64,000 nt of DNA from Streptomyces sp. PT12. GTDB taxonomy: Bacteria; Actinomycetota; Actinomycetes; Streptomycetales; Streptomycetaceae. The position numbers and the translations under genes were made by a program. Under the pieces are notes generated by a model, which ran no database searches, was not told the DNA's origin, and saw nothing but the letters and a program-made list of their open reading frames with translations. Every line of letters starts with the position of its first letter. The first letter of the stretch is position 1. The stretch is taken from the NCBI RefSeq assembly GCF_003311645.1, contig NZ_QEST01000280.1, forward strand, positions 78,278 to 142,277, in the 5' to 3' direction. This document shows, in pieces, positions 41,129 through 49,195 of this stretch.

Positions 41129-42325
41129 TCAGAACGGCGTGAGCGTCAGCGTGATCGCCGACGGCGCGCCGTCCTCGATGTACGAGGCGAAGCCCGCCAC
41201 GTCGTCGAACGCGAACCCGTACGCCCGTCCGTCGACGCTCTCCTCGTGCAGGATCCGCGCGTAGTGGTGCGCGGGCTCCTCCTGGTAGAACGCCGCCGGG
41301 TCGGTGGCGGGCTGGTCGCGGTGGCTGAGGGCCGTGGTGCGGTTGAGCGCCGCGGCCAGCACCGCGGCGACGGGCCCGAGGATCCCGTCGTTGGGCGCCG
41401 CGAGCGTGCCGTCGCAGAACAGCACGTCGCGCGTGGGCGGCCGGTCGAACGACACCGTGCCAGGGCCGGTGAACGAGAGCTGTTCACCGCTGACCCGGCC
41501 CGTGAACGCGCCCGCGTTGGTGGTCACGACCATGTCGTTCGAGGCCAGGTGGCTCCAGACCCGGTCGACATAGGGCGCGAAGTAGTCATCGGGGAACAGG
41601 CCCGCGTCCAGGCCGTGGCCCGGGGCGATGATCCGCGTCTCGTCGACCACGAGCGGCGCGAACGTGTCGTTCCCCGCGAGCGCCGAGAAGATCCGGTCCC
41701 TGGCGCCGTCGCGCAGCAGGCCCGCGGTCTGGTCGCCGTTGCCCGTGAGGTGGATCGACATGGGCACGCTGAACATGTCCACCATGGTGGTGTTACAGAA
41801 CATGCCCGACGCGTTGTACGTGAACTCCGCGCAGTCGTGCAGCACCGGGTAGTTGGGGTCGGACGACACCCAGCCCGCGGGGTAGGCGAGCGCGGGGTTG
41901 CCGTTGCCGTCCTGGAGGGCGCGGAAGCTGAGCTTGCCGCCGAGCGCGGCGTAGATGCGGCCCGACATGTGCGGCAGCGTGAGGGTGGTGTCGCCGCTCG
42001 CGGACAGGGGGATGGCGTAGTCGGTGTAGCCGTCGGGGCCGTTGTCGTCGATCGAGACCGGCAGCAGCTCGCCCTCGGGGGTGACCCTGACCTGGCGCTG
42101 GCCGTCGTTGCCGACGATGTAGAGGTGGATCGACGCGTTGTCGAACTGACCCGTGCTGTTGACCACGGTCAGCGGCAGGCCCTGGGCGGCGGTGGGGCTG
42201 GCCTTCCGGGCGACGGCCGCCCGGCCCGTGAGCATCGGGATGGCCGCGGCGGCACCCGCGGTGGCGGCGGCGCCGCGCAGCAGCGTCCTGCGGTTGAACG
42301 TCCTGCGGTTGACCATGGCGATCAC
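41129..42325 (-). CDS. Secreted GH64 beta-1,3-glucanase (Tat signal)
   Basis: Protein of 398 residues. The N-terminus has a twin-arginine signal (NRRTLLRGAAATAG) and an Ala-rich cleavage region. The mature part has LPLTVVNSTGQFDNASIHLYIVG, then SGRIYAALGGKLSF and DCAEFTYN, typical of family 64 laminaripentaose-releasing enzymes with thaumatin-like fold. The GTG at 42325 overlaps the GH16 stop and has GGGAG at 4 nt; an ATG three codons later is possible. It forms an operon with the GH16 gene for digestion of fungal or yeast beta-1,3-glucan. Confidence 0.88.
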   Translation of the reverse strand: MIAMVNRRTFNRRTLLRGAAATAGAAAAIPMLTGRAAVARKASPTAAQGLPLTVVNSTGQFDNASIHLYIVGNDGQRQVRVTPEGELLPVSIDDNGPDGYTDYAIPLSASGDTTLTLPHMSGRIYAALGGKLSFRALQDGNGNPALAYPAGWVSSDPNYPVLHDCAEFTYNASGMFCNTTMVDMFSVPMSIHLTGNGDQTAGLLRDGARDRIFSALAGNDTFAPLVVDETRIIAPGHGLDAGLFPDDYFAPYVDRVWSHLASNDMVVTTNAGAFTGRVSGEQLSFTGPGTVSFDRPPTRDVLFCDGTLAAPNDGILGPVAAVLAAALNRTTALSHRDQPATDPAAFYQEEPAHHYARILHEESVDGRAYGFAFDDVAGFASYIEDGAPSAITLTLTPF

Positions 42326-43290
42326 TCAGCTCCCTGCTCGACGGACACGGACACGTAGTCGACGGTGAGCGAACCGCCGGGCACGGTGGCCGGGGTGGGT
42401 GTGGTCTGGCCCGCGACGCCGTTGGGGAAGGCGCCGCCCATCGCGAGGTTGAGCAGGATGAAGTGGCCGTGGTCGGTGGCGTTCGCCCAGGTCGCCGCGT
42501 CCATGTCGGCCGAGCTGACCGTGTGGAACAGCTGGCCGTCCAGGTACCAGCGCAGATACTCCGTCTCGCCGGTGCGGTCGAGCTCCAGGGCGTACTCGTG
42601 GAACTGGCTGTCGCACGTGTCGCACGGGGTGCTGGCGCCGCGGCCGTTCGTCTCGTCGCACGGGCCGCCGGGGCTGACGCCGCAGTGGAGGACGCCCCAG
42701 ACCTGCTCGACGCCGTTGACGTTCTCCATGATGTCGAACTCGCCCACGCCGGGCCAGTTCCAGTAGTTGCCGCGGTAGTCGCCGCCCAGGGTCCAAAACG
42801 CGGGCCAGTAGCCGAGCCCGGCCTCGCCTTCGAGGTCAGGCAGCTGGAGCGACGCCTCGATGCGCAGCTTGCCGCCGTCGGGGGCGGCGAAGTCGCTGCG
42901 CCGGGTCTCGATGCGCGACGAGGTCCAGGTGTCGCCCTCGCGCAGCGCCGTGATCGTGAGGTGGCCCTCGCCGTCGAGCGAGACGTTGGCCGGGTCGTCG
43001 GTGTATGTCTGGATCTCGCCGGTGCCCCAGTTGGGCGGGCCACCGGGATAGCCGGTGCCGGTGTCGATGATCCAGTCCTCGCTCGACGGCAGGGTCCCGG
43101 CCGCGCCGTCGAAGTCCGCGCGCCAGACCTCGGCCATCGCGCCGGGCTGGTCGGCGGTCGCGTCGGCGGCGGTGGCGTCGGCCGTCGCGTCGGCGGCTCC
43201 CGCGGTGGGAAGCGAGACGGCCATCAGGGCGGCCATGCTCGCCGCGCCCGCGGCGAGGGCGATGGCCCACTTAGTTTTTTCCATGCTCAT
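42322..43290 (-). CDS. Secreted GH16 endo-beta-1,3-glucanase
   Basis: Protein of 322 residues. The signal peptide ends near residue 32 (TAGAADATA) and is followed by a short Ala/Asp/Thr repeat linker. The GH16 active-site signature GEFDIMEN gives nucleophile Glu184, Asp186 and acid/base Glu189. GYWPAFWTLGGDY and LLNLAMGG support a laminarinase-type enzyme. First gene of the two-gene glucanase operon; a palindromic operator lies upstream, next to a divergent LacI gene. Confidence 0.92.
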   Translation of the reverse strand: MSMEKTKWAIALAAGAASMAALMAVSLPTAGAADATADATAADATADQPGAMAEVWRADFDGAAGTLPSSEDWIIDTGTGYPGGPPNWGTGEIQTYTDDPANVSLDGEGHLTITALREGDTWTSSRIETRRSDFAAPDGGKLRIEASLQLPDLEGEAGLGYWPAFWTLGGDYRGNYWNWPGVGEFDIMENVNGVEQVWGVLHCGVSPGGPCDETNGRGASTPCDTCDSQFHEYALELDRTGETEYLRWYLDGQLFHTVSSADMDAATWANATDHGHFILLNLAMGGAFPNGVAGQTTPTPATVPGGSLTVDYVSVSVEQGAE

Positions 43291-43324
43291 GACACTGCAC
43301 TCTTCCGGTGTGGGGGAATGAGCA

Positions 43325-43342
43325 CCTCCCCGCATGGGGAGG
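43325..43342. promoter_or_regulatory. Inverted repeat next to the LacI operator
   Basis: cctcccc and ggggagg flank a 4-nt spacer directly beside the LacI-type operator. It could be part of an extended operator or a leader hairpin. Confidence 0.4.
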
Positions 43343-43343
43343 G

Positions 43344-43357
43344 TGAGAGCGCTCTCA
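43344..43357. promoter_or_regulatory. LacI/CebR-type operator
   Basis: TGAGAGCGCTCTCA is a perfect 14-bp palindrome built like the CebR operator TGGGAGCGCTCCCA. It lies between the glucanase operon and the divergent LacI gene, placing both under probable control of that regulator. Confidence 0.8.
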
Positions 43358-43427
43358 TGTCGTGCCCCTGCACACTGCCGCCGGTTGCCGGTAGCGTCAA
43401 GAGCCCGCGAACGAAGAGGACGGAAAA

Positions 43428-44453
43428 GTGCACGGACCCCACCCCACTCTCGAGGCCGTCGCCGCCCACGCGGGCGTGTCCCGCGCCACGGTGTCCCGTG
43501 TCGTCAACGGCACGCCAGGCGTGCGGCCCGAGCTGCGGGAACGGGTCAAGCTCTCGGTGGCCGCGCTGGGTTACGTGCCCAACAGCGCGGCGCGCAGCCT
43601 CGTCACCCGCCGCACGGGGGCCGTGGCCGTGGTGATCGCCGAGCCGGAGACACGGGTCTTCGCCGACCCGTTCTTCGCACAGCAGCTGCGCGGCATCGGC
43701 CGCGAACTGGCCGGTCACGACACGCAGTTGTTGCTGATGCTGCTGGAGCAACGCGCCGACTACGACCGTATAGGCCGCTATCTGAGCGGCGGTCATGTGG
43801 ACGGGACGCTGATGTTCTCGCTGCACATCGACGACCCGCTGCCCGCGATCGCGGCTGCCTCGGGCCTGCCGACGGTCTTCGGCGGCAGACCGGGCTGGGC
43901 GGGCGCGGAGAACGACGCGCAGCTGCTGTATGTCGACACGGACAATCGCGACGGCGCGCGCCAGGCCGTTCACCATCTCGTGGCGCGCGGGCGCGAGCGG
44001 ATCGCGGTGATCAGCGGGCCGCTCGACCAGACGTCGGCGGTGGACCGCCTTGACGGCTATCTGGACGCGCTGGGCCTCACCGAGCCCGACCCCGCGCTGC
44101 TCGCGCGGGGCGACTTCACGGTGGAGGGCGGGGCGCGCGCGATGGAGGCCCTGCTCGACGGCCCGTCGCCCGCGCCCGACGCGGTGTTCGCGGGGAACGA
44201 CCTGATGGCCACGGGCGTCCTGCGCACGCTGCGCGCGCGGGGTCTTCGGGTGCCCGACGACGTGGCGGTGGTCGGCTACGACGACCTGGAGCCCGCCGCG
44301 TGGTCGGAGCCCGCGCTGACGACGGTGCGCCAGGATGTCGCGGGCATGGGCGAGATCATGGCCCGCCTGCTGCTGCGGCGCCTCGACCGGCCCGAGGAGC
44401 GGCTGGAGCCGGTGATCACTCCTGCGGAGCTGGTGGTGCGGGGCTCGGCATAG
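43428..44453 (+). CDS. LacI-family transcriptional regulator of the glucanase operon
   Basis: Protein of 341 residues with an N-terminal LacI helix-turn-helix (TLEAVAAHAGVSRATVSRVV) and a periplasmic-binding-like sensor domain (VFADPFFAQQLRGI, FAGNDLMATGVL, VVGYDDLEPA). Such regulators typically repress sugar-polymer genes and release DNA on binding an oligosaccharide. It diverges from the GH16/GH64 operon with the palindrome between. The inducer is unknown; laminari-oligosaccharides are an inference. Confidence 0.92.
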   Translation: MHGPHPTLEAVAAHAGVSRATVSRVVNGTPGVRPELRERVKLSVAALGYVPNSAARSLVTRRTGAVAVVIAEPETRVFADPFFAQQLRGIGRELAGHDTQLLLMLLEQRADYDRIGRYLSGGHVDGTLMFSLHIDDPLPAIAAASGLPTVFGGRPGWAGAENDAQLLYVDTDNRDGARQAVHHLVARGRERIAVISGPLDQTSAVDRLDGYLDALGLTEPDPALLARGDFTVEGGARAMEALLDGPSPAPDAVFAGNDLMATGVLRTLRARGLRVPDDVAVVGYDDLEPAAWSEPALTTVRQDVAGMGEIMARLLLRRLDRPEERLEPVITPAELVVRGSA

Positions 44454-44455
44454 TC

Positions 44456-44476
44456 CCCCGCTTGTGCCCTGCGGGG
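44456..44476 (+). terminator. Terminator hairpin after the LacI gene
   Basis: ccccgc pairs with gcgggg around a 9-nt loop immediately after the stop codon. Confidence 0.55.
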
Positions 44477-44730
44477 CTTGGCCGCCCGGCGCGCGCCGGG
44501 TTCCTGTGGCGGGGGCGCGCTGCCGCCTGCGGATTCGCCTGCGGCGCGCGCCGGGTACCTGGGCGAGGGGCGCGTGGTCAGGTGCGGGTCGCCTGCGGGT
44601 CGCCTGCGGCGCGCACGGCGGCCGGTCGCGGGGCAGGGGAACGTGACCGCCAGCGGCCCGTCGCACCACGGCGCTACGCGCCGGGCCCAGGGTCGGGGGA
44701 AACGTAGCCGCCTGCGGGGCGCCGCACCAC

Positions 44731-44811
44731 GGCGCCGCGCGCCGGGGGCTTGTGGCTGCCCACCCGTCCCTTTTCCACCGGTGGAGGGGCCGAGGGCGTG
44801 GTCGAGTGCGG
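44731..44811 (+). repeat. ~80-bp interspersed repeat, copy A
   Basis: It begins ggcgccgcgcgccggg, contains cccaccc, ttttccaccggtgg and ends cgtggtcgagtgcgg. The same elements in the same order occur on the opposite strand at 45960-46039. The pair flanks the methyltransferase module. Confidence 0.75.
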
Positions 44812-44824
44812 ATTCGTCTTGAGG

Positions 44825-44853
44825 CGCGCGGGGGCGGGTGCCGCCCCCGCGCG
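44825..44853 (-). terminator. Terminator hairpin after the methyltransferase gene
   Basis: cgcgcgggggcgg pairs perfectly with ccgcccccgcgcg (13 bp) around a GTG loop, 10 bp past the methyltransferase stop codon. Confidence 0.8.
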
Positions 44854-44863
44854 GGTCTGGCGC

Positions 44864-45631
44864 TCAGCGCTTCATCAGGGCGAAGACTCCCCAGCCAAGG
44901 TACTCACGCGTGCGACTCACGTACCGTGCGGGCTCGGTGGAGAGTTGCTCCCGTACCTCGGGGGCCAGTTCGTCGTCCGGGTTCAGGTCGAGCCAGCGGC
45001 GCATGGTGAGCCACTGTGCCGCGGCGTAACGGTCCCAGCTGTCCTGGTCGGCCAGCATCATTTCGACGACGTCGTACCCGAGATCCTGGAACTGCTCGAT
45101 CAGGTCCGGGAGTCGCAGGAAGTCGGCGATGCCGGTGGCGTTGCACGCCTTGGCGGTTTCCTCGTCCGGTGGGGTCAGCCGCCAGTACGGCTCGCCGATC
45201 AGCATCAGACCTCCGGGGCGGAGGCTGCGGCTGAGCAGTTCGGCCGTTCCCGCGACGCCGTTCCCGATCCATGTGGCGCCGACGCAGGTGGCGAGATCGA
45301 CCGGCTGGTCCGCGACATGGCAGGAAGCGTCGCCGTGGACGAACTCGACCCGGTCGGCGACGCCGAGTTCGGCGGCGCGGGCCCGTGCCTGCTCGGTGAA
45401 GAGGGTGCTGATGTCCACGCCCGTGCCGGTGAAGCCCAGATCGCGCGCCCAGGTGCACAGCATCTCGCCCGAGCCGCTGGCCAGGTCGAGCACCCGTGTT
45501 CCGGGGGCGAGATGGAGCGCTTCGCCCAGGGCGGCGAGCTTGACCGGGGTCAGCGGGTTGTGGATGCGGTGGCCGCTTTCGCGGATGGTGAAGATGCGGG
45601 GAAGGTCCATGACCGGGTTCCTCTCCGTCAT
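44864..45631 (-). CDS. Class I SAM-dependent methyltransferase
   Basis: Protein of up to 255 residues. VLDLASGSGEMLC is the SAM-binding motif I, TGVDIST the acidic loop and LRPGGLMLIGEPYW motif III. FTIRESGHRIHNPLTP near the N-terminus is a recurrent Streptomyces pattern; the substrate is unknown. The ATG at 45631 overlaps an upstream frame as ATGA, while an ATG seven codons later has a better Shine-Dalgarno (GAGAGGA). It stands alone between inverted repeats with a terminator at its end. Confidence 0.85.
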   Translation of the reverse strand: MTERNPVMDLPRIFTIRESGHRIHNPLTPVKLAALGEALHLAPGTRVLDLASGSGEMLCTWARDLGFTGTGVDISTLFTEQARARAAELGVADRVEFVHGDASCHVADQPVDLATCVGATWIGNGVAGTAELLSRSLRPGGLMLIGEPYWRLTPPDEETAKACNATGIADFLRLPDLIEQFQDLGYDVVEMMLADQDSWDRYAAAQWLTMRRWLDLNPDDELAPEVREQLSTEPARYVSRTREYLGWGVFALMKR

Positions 45632-45814
45632 GCCTTGGGGTGCGAAGGGCGGTTGACGGCGCGTCGCGAGCGCGCGATGTCCTGCGTGGGCCGCCGCTCC
45701 GGCTGGGCGGCGTGGGCTTCGGCCGGAGTCAGGACGCGCGCGGGAGGAAGAGCAGATGGATCAAACAACGTGGAGACCCTTGGGTAAGGGGCCCGTCCGA
45801 ACGGCAGATGCGGG

Positions 45815-45883
45815 TCAGGACGAGGCCCGGGAAGTGAGGATGATCCGGGCACCGCACACGGCGGTGATCTCCACGACAGTCAT
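45815..45883 (-). CDS. Candidate 22-residue ORF with strong ribosome binding site
   Basis: An ATG at 45883 preceded by GGGAGGTGA at 6-nt spacing opens a 22-codon frame beginning MTVVEITAVCGARII and ending in TGA. It has one cysteine and a hydrophobic centre. It lies about 180 bp upstream of the methyltransferase on the same strand, overlapped by another frame (45628-45852) whose stop overlaps the methyltransferase ATG. It could be a leader peptide, a small protein or a peptide precursor; no family is recognised. Confidence 0.35.
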   Translation of the reverse strand: MTVVEITAVCGARIILTSRASS

Positions 45884-45959
45884 CAACTCACCTCCCTCGA
45901 TCTCCAGAGCGACCCCAGTCGCCGCTGCACCATCCAGGGTAACAGCGCGGTTCAACGCC

Positions 45960-46039
45960 CCGCACCCGACCACGTGCCCCTGCCCCCACCGGCGGAAAAG
46001 GGCGGGTGGGCGGGCGAAAGAACCCGGCGCGCAGCGCCG
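45960..46039 (-). repeat. ~80-bp interspersed repeat, copy B (inverted)
   Basis: Read on the minus strand it gives gcgctgcgcgccggg, cccaccc, ttttccgccggtgg and cgtggtcgggtgcgg, the same order as copy A. It ends next to the glycosyltransferase stop codon. Confidence 0.75.
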
Positions 46040-46043
46040 TGGA

Positions 46044-47159
46044 TCAGCCGCGCAGCGCCAACTCGTCGTAGACCGCCAGGACCTGGGCCACCGTCGTGTC
46101 CTCCGTCGGCCAGCTGCCCGCCCTGCCTCGGCCCGCCTCGGACAGGCGTGCGCGGCGTGGGGCGTCGGCGAGGAGGCCGCTGACCGCCGTGCCCAGGGCG
46201 CCGGGGTCGCCATAGGGCACCAGCACCGCCGCGTCGCCCACCACCTCGGGCACGCCGCCGACCGCCGTGGCCACCAGCGGGACACCGCGCCGCAGCGCCT
46301 CCTCGGCGAGCGGCGCCCTGCCCGCCCAGCGGGCCACGAGCAGCGCGACGTCCGCGTCCCGCAGGAGCGTTGCCGCGTCGGTGCCGCGGCCAAGCAGCCT
46401 GACCGGCAGCGCCTCGCGGTCGATCCGCCGCTGGAGCGCGGCGCGTTCGGGGCCGTCCCCCGCGACCGCGAGCACCGGCTGGGGCGTCAGGCGCCCCCAG
46501 GCGCGGGCCGCGGTCAGCAGCACGTCGAGGCTTCCCGAGCGGACCAGCCTGGCCTCGGTGACGAGCAATGGCCGGTCCACGGCGCCGAGCTCGGCCCTGA
46601 TCTTGTCCGGCTCGGCCTCGTCACGGCGCCGGGCCGCGGGGAGCGCGACCGGCGCGAGGCGGGCGTCGCGCGCGCCATGGGCGCGCGCCCGGTCCACCAG
46701 GTCGGACGTCGTGCCGAGCACCACGGTCGCGGACCGCGCGACGCAGTGCTCGGTCAGGCCGCGCAGCCGCGAGCGCAGCCCTGGCGCGGTGGAGCGGGTG
46801 TGCCATGTCACCACGAGCGGCACGGGGCGGCGGCGCAGGGTCAACGCGGCGAGCAGCCCGGCGCGCATGCCGTGCGCGTGGACCAGGTCGGCGTCCGCAC
46901 ACATCGCGCCGATGACCCCGACCGCGGGGGGCGTCGTCTTCACGGGAACGGGAACGAAGCGCGCACCGGCGGCCGTGAACCCGTACCGGCGCTCGGCGCT
47001 CGGGGCGGCGCCCACGGTGACCCGCACGCCCCGGGCGACCAACCCCGCGGAGAGCGAGCGCACATGCGCCCCCGTGCCCGCGCTGCCGCCGCCGAGCAGC
47101 TGCACGACGTGCAGCGGCGCGGCGCTGTGCGAGGGTGCGGACGGGCTGCGGGGCGCCAT
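46044..47159 (-). CDS. Glycosyltransferase family 4 (GT-B fold)
   Basis: Protein of 371 residues. HVVQLLGGGSAGTGAHVRSL is the typical GT4 N-terminus, DLVHAHGMRAG and VVTWHTRS the acceptor-domain core, and LLVARWAGRAPLAEEALRRGVPLVATAVGGVPEVV, as separate blocks, the nucleotide-sugar site with its Glu (EEALRRG). Sugar and acceptor are unknown. The ATG at 47159 has GGAGAGA directly upstream; a longer start at 47198 is possible. It follows recN at about 150 bp. Confidence 0.85.
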   Translation of the reverse strand: MAPRSPSAPSHSAAPLHVVQLLGGGSAGTGAHVRSLSAGLVARGVRVTVGAAPSAERRYGFTAAGARFVPVPVKTTPPAVGVIGAMCADADLVHAHGMRAGLLAALTLRRRPVPLVVTWHTRSTAPGLRSRLRGLTEHCVARSATVVLGTTSDLVDRARAHGARDARLAPVALPAARRRDEAEPDKIRAELGAVDRPLLVTEARLVRSGSLDVLLTAARAWGRLTPQPVLAVAGDGPERAALQRRIDREALPVRLLGRGTDAATLLRDADVALLVARWAGRAPLAEEALRRGVPLVATAVGGVPEVVGDAAVLVPYGDPGALGTAVSGLLADAPRRARLSEAGRGRAGSWPTEDTTVAQVLAVYDELALRG

Positions 47160-47305
47160 TCTCTCCGGTCTCTCCTGGCTGCGGTGGCGGATCATCCATG
47201 CGCCAGCGTACGTCGCGCTCGGCGATCCCCCGTTCGCTGGGAGTGGAACGGCGTCCAGAATGCCAGGGCGCTCGGTCCAGCGGTAGCGCCCACCACCCGC
47301 TCGGC

Positions 47306-49111
47306 CTAGGAACGCTCCCGTGCCGCGCGCCCCAATGTGGCGGCGGTGGCGAGCAGTTCCTCGGCGTGGGCGCGCGCCAGGTCGGAGTCCTCCTGGCCCG
47401 CGAGCATGCGCGAGAGCTCCCGCACCCGGCCCTCGCCGTGCACGGAGCGGACGCCGCTCGAGGTCACCGATCCGTCGCTGGTCTTCTCGACCACCAGGTG
47501 CCGGTCGGCGAACGCCGCGACCTGCGGGAGGTGGGTGACGACCACCACCTGCGCGGAGTCGGCGAGCTTGGCGAGGCGCCTGCCGACCTCGACGGCCGCC
47601 TTGCCGCCGACGCCCGCGTCGACCTCGTCGAACAGATAGGTGGGAACGGGCGCCGCGTCCGCGAAGACCACCTCGACGGCCAGCATGACGCGGGACAGCT
47701 CGCCGCCGGACGCGCCCTTGGCGATGGGCCTGGCGGGGGCGCCCGGGTGCGGGGCGAGCAGCAGCTCCACCTCGTCGGCGCCGTGCGGCCCGCATGTGAC
47801 CCTTCTGCCGTCGAGGTCGATGGCGTCCTCGTCGTCGGCTGCGGCGTCGTGCTGCCGCACCTCGACCTGGACGCGGGCGTGCGGCATGGCGAGTTGGGTG
47901 AGCTCGTCGGTGACGGCGTCGGCGAACCGCTTGGCCGCCTCGCGCCGTGCCTCACCCAGCGCCGCGGCGAGCTCGGTGAGGCGGGCGCGCAACGCGTCGC
48001 GCTCCTCGGTGAGCACGCCGATCCGCTCGTCGTCCCCTTCCAGCTCGGCGAGGCGGGCCGCGCCGCGCTCGGCCCAGGCGAGCAGGGCGGTGGAGCCGTC
48101 GGTCTCGTCGTCGCGCTCGCCGTACCTCTCGCCGTACTTGCGGATGAGGTGGGCCAGGGTGGCGCGGCGCTCCTCGACGGCGGCAAGCCGCAGCGGGTCG
48201 GCGTCGAGCCCCGCGGAGTACCCGGCGAGGTCCCCCGCCACGTCGGTCAGCAGGATGCCGACCTCGTCAAGCCGGTCGGCGAGGTCGGCGAGCGCCGGGT
48301 CATGGCCGCGCACGCCCTGGAGCGCGCGGTGCGCGGCACCGACCAGGGTGACGGCGTCGATGCCCTCGGGGTCGGCCGGGTCGCCCGCGAGCGCGCCGTG
48401 CGCGGTGGCCGCGGCGGCGGCCAGCGCCTCGGCGTGGCCGAGGCGGCCCGCCTCGGCGGCCAGCTCGGCCTCCTCGCCAGGGCGTGGCTCGACGGCGGCG
48501 ATCTCGTCGAGGCCGAAGCGCAACAGGTCGGCTTCCTGCGCGCGTTCGCGGGCGCGCGTGGTCAGCTCGGTCAGCCGGGCGGCGACCGCGCGCAGGCGTG
48601 CGTAGGTCTCCTGGTACGCGGCCAGCGGCCCGGCGACGGCATCGCCCGCGTAACGGTCGAGGGCGCGGCGTTGCCTGGCCGGGCGCAGCAGCCCCTGCTG
48701 GTCGGTCTGGCCGTGCACGGCGACCAGGTCATCGCCCAGCTCGCCGAGCAGCCCCGCGGGCACCGAGCGTCCGCCGACGTGGGCGCGCGAGCGGCCCTCG
48801 GCCGAGATGGTGCGGCTGACGAGCAGCGCCCCGTCGTCGAGCTCGGCCCCTGCCTCGGCCGCGCGCAGGGCGGCCGCGGAGTCCGGTGCGACGGCGATGC
48901 GGCCCTCGACGACGGCGGCGGAGGCCCCGGCGCGCACGTATCCGGCGTCCGCGCGGCCGCCGAGCAGCAGCCCGAGGCTGGTGACGACCATCGTCTTGCC
49001 CGCGCCGGTCTCACCCGTCACCGCGGTGAAGCCGGACGACAACTCGACGACGGCGTCGTCGATCACGCCCAGGTCCTTGATCCGCATCTCCTCCAACACG
49101 GGTACGACCAT
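47306..49111 (-). CDS. recN: DNA repair protein RecN
   Basis: SMC-like ATPase of 601 residues acting early in double-strand break repair. EMRIKDLGVIDD and GETGAGKTM (P-loop) open it, a coiled-coil-rich middle follows, and the C-terminal head has GASGGELSRVMLA (signature) and YLFDEVDAGVGG (Walker B), then THLPQVAA. Start at the ATG at 49111. No SOS box was seen immediately upstream. It sits downstream of NAD kinase on the same strand. Confidence 0.97.
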   Translation of the reverse strand: MVVPVLEEMRIKDLGVIDDAVVELSSGFTAVTGETGAGKTMVVTSLGLLLGGRADAGYVRAGASAAVVEGRIAVAPDSAAALRAAEAGAELDDGALLVSRTISAEGRSRAHVGGRSVPAGLLGELGDDLVAVHGQTDQQGLLRPARQRRALDRYAGDAVAGPLAAYQETYARLRAVAARLTELTTRARERAQEADLLRFGLDEIAAVEPRPGEEAELAAEAGRLGHAEALAAAAATAHGALAGDPADPEGIDAVTLVGAAHRALQGVRGHDPALADLADRLDEVGILLTDVAGDLAGYSAGLDADPLRLAAVEERRATLAHLIRKYGERYGERDDETDGSTALLAWAERGAARLAELEGDDERIGVLTEERDALRARLTELAAALGEARREAAKRFADAVTDELTQLAMPHARVQVEVRQHDAAADDEDAIDLDGRRVTCGPHGADEVELLLAPHPGAPARPIAKGASGGELSRVMLAVEVVFADAAPVPTYLFDEVDAGVGGKAAVEVGRRLAKLADSAQVVVVTHLPQVAAFADRHLVVEKTSDGSVTSSGVRSVHGEGRVRELSRMLAGQEDSDLARAHAEELLATAATLGRAARERS

Positions 49112-49195
49112 ACGAGGTTATCCGGGCGGCTGGCGACGACGGTCACCGCGCGGGAGCCGTGAAACGTTCCGCCGCGGGCCGCCCCGCCGCCCACC

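Larger units (their letters stand above)
44454..44863. repeat. Repeat-rich non-coding region
   Basis: About 410 bp of GC-rich DNA in which the word cgcgccggg or a close variant recurs near 44490, 44550, 44680 and 44738, with direct copies of cgcaccacggcgc at about 44660 and 44723. One ~80-bp unit (44731-44811) has an inverted counterpart at 45960-46039. No coding sequence is supported. Confidence 0.65.

Noticed and set aside
45628-45852. 74-codon minus-strand frame whose stop overlaps the methyltransferase ATG
   Set aside because: The overlap is suggestive, but its GTG lies inside the 22-codon ORF with no ribosome binding site, and the product has no motif. Left out of the features but worth checking together with the short ORF.
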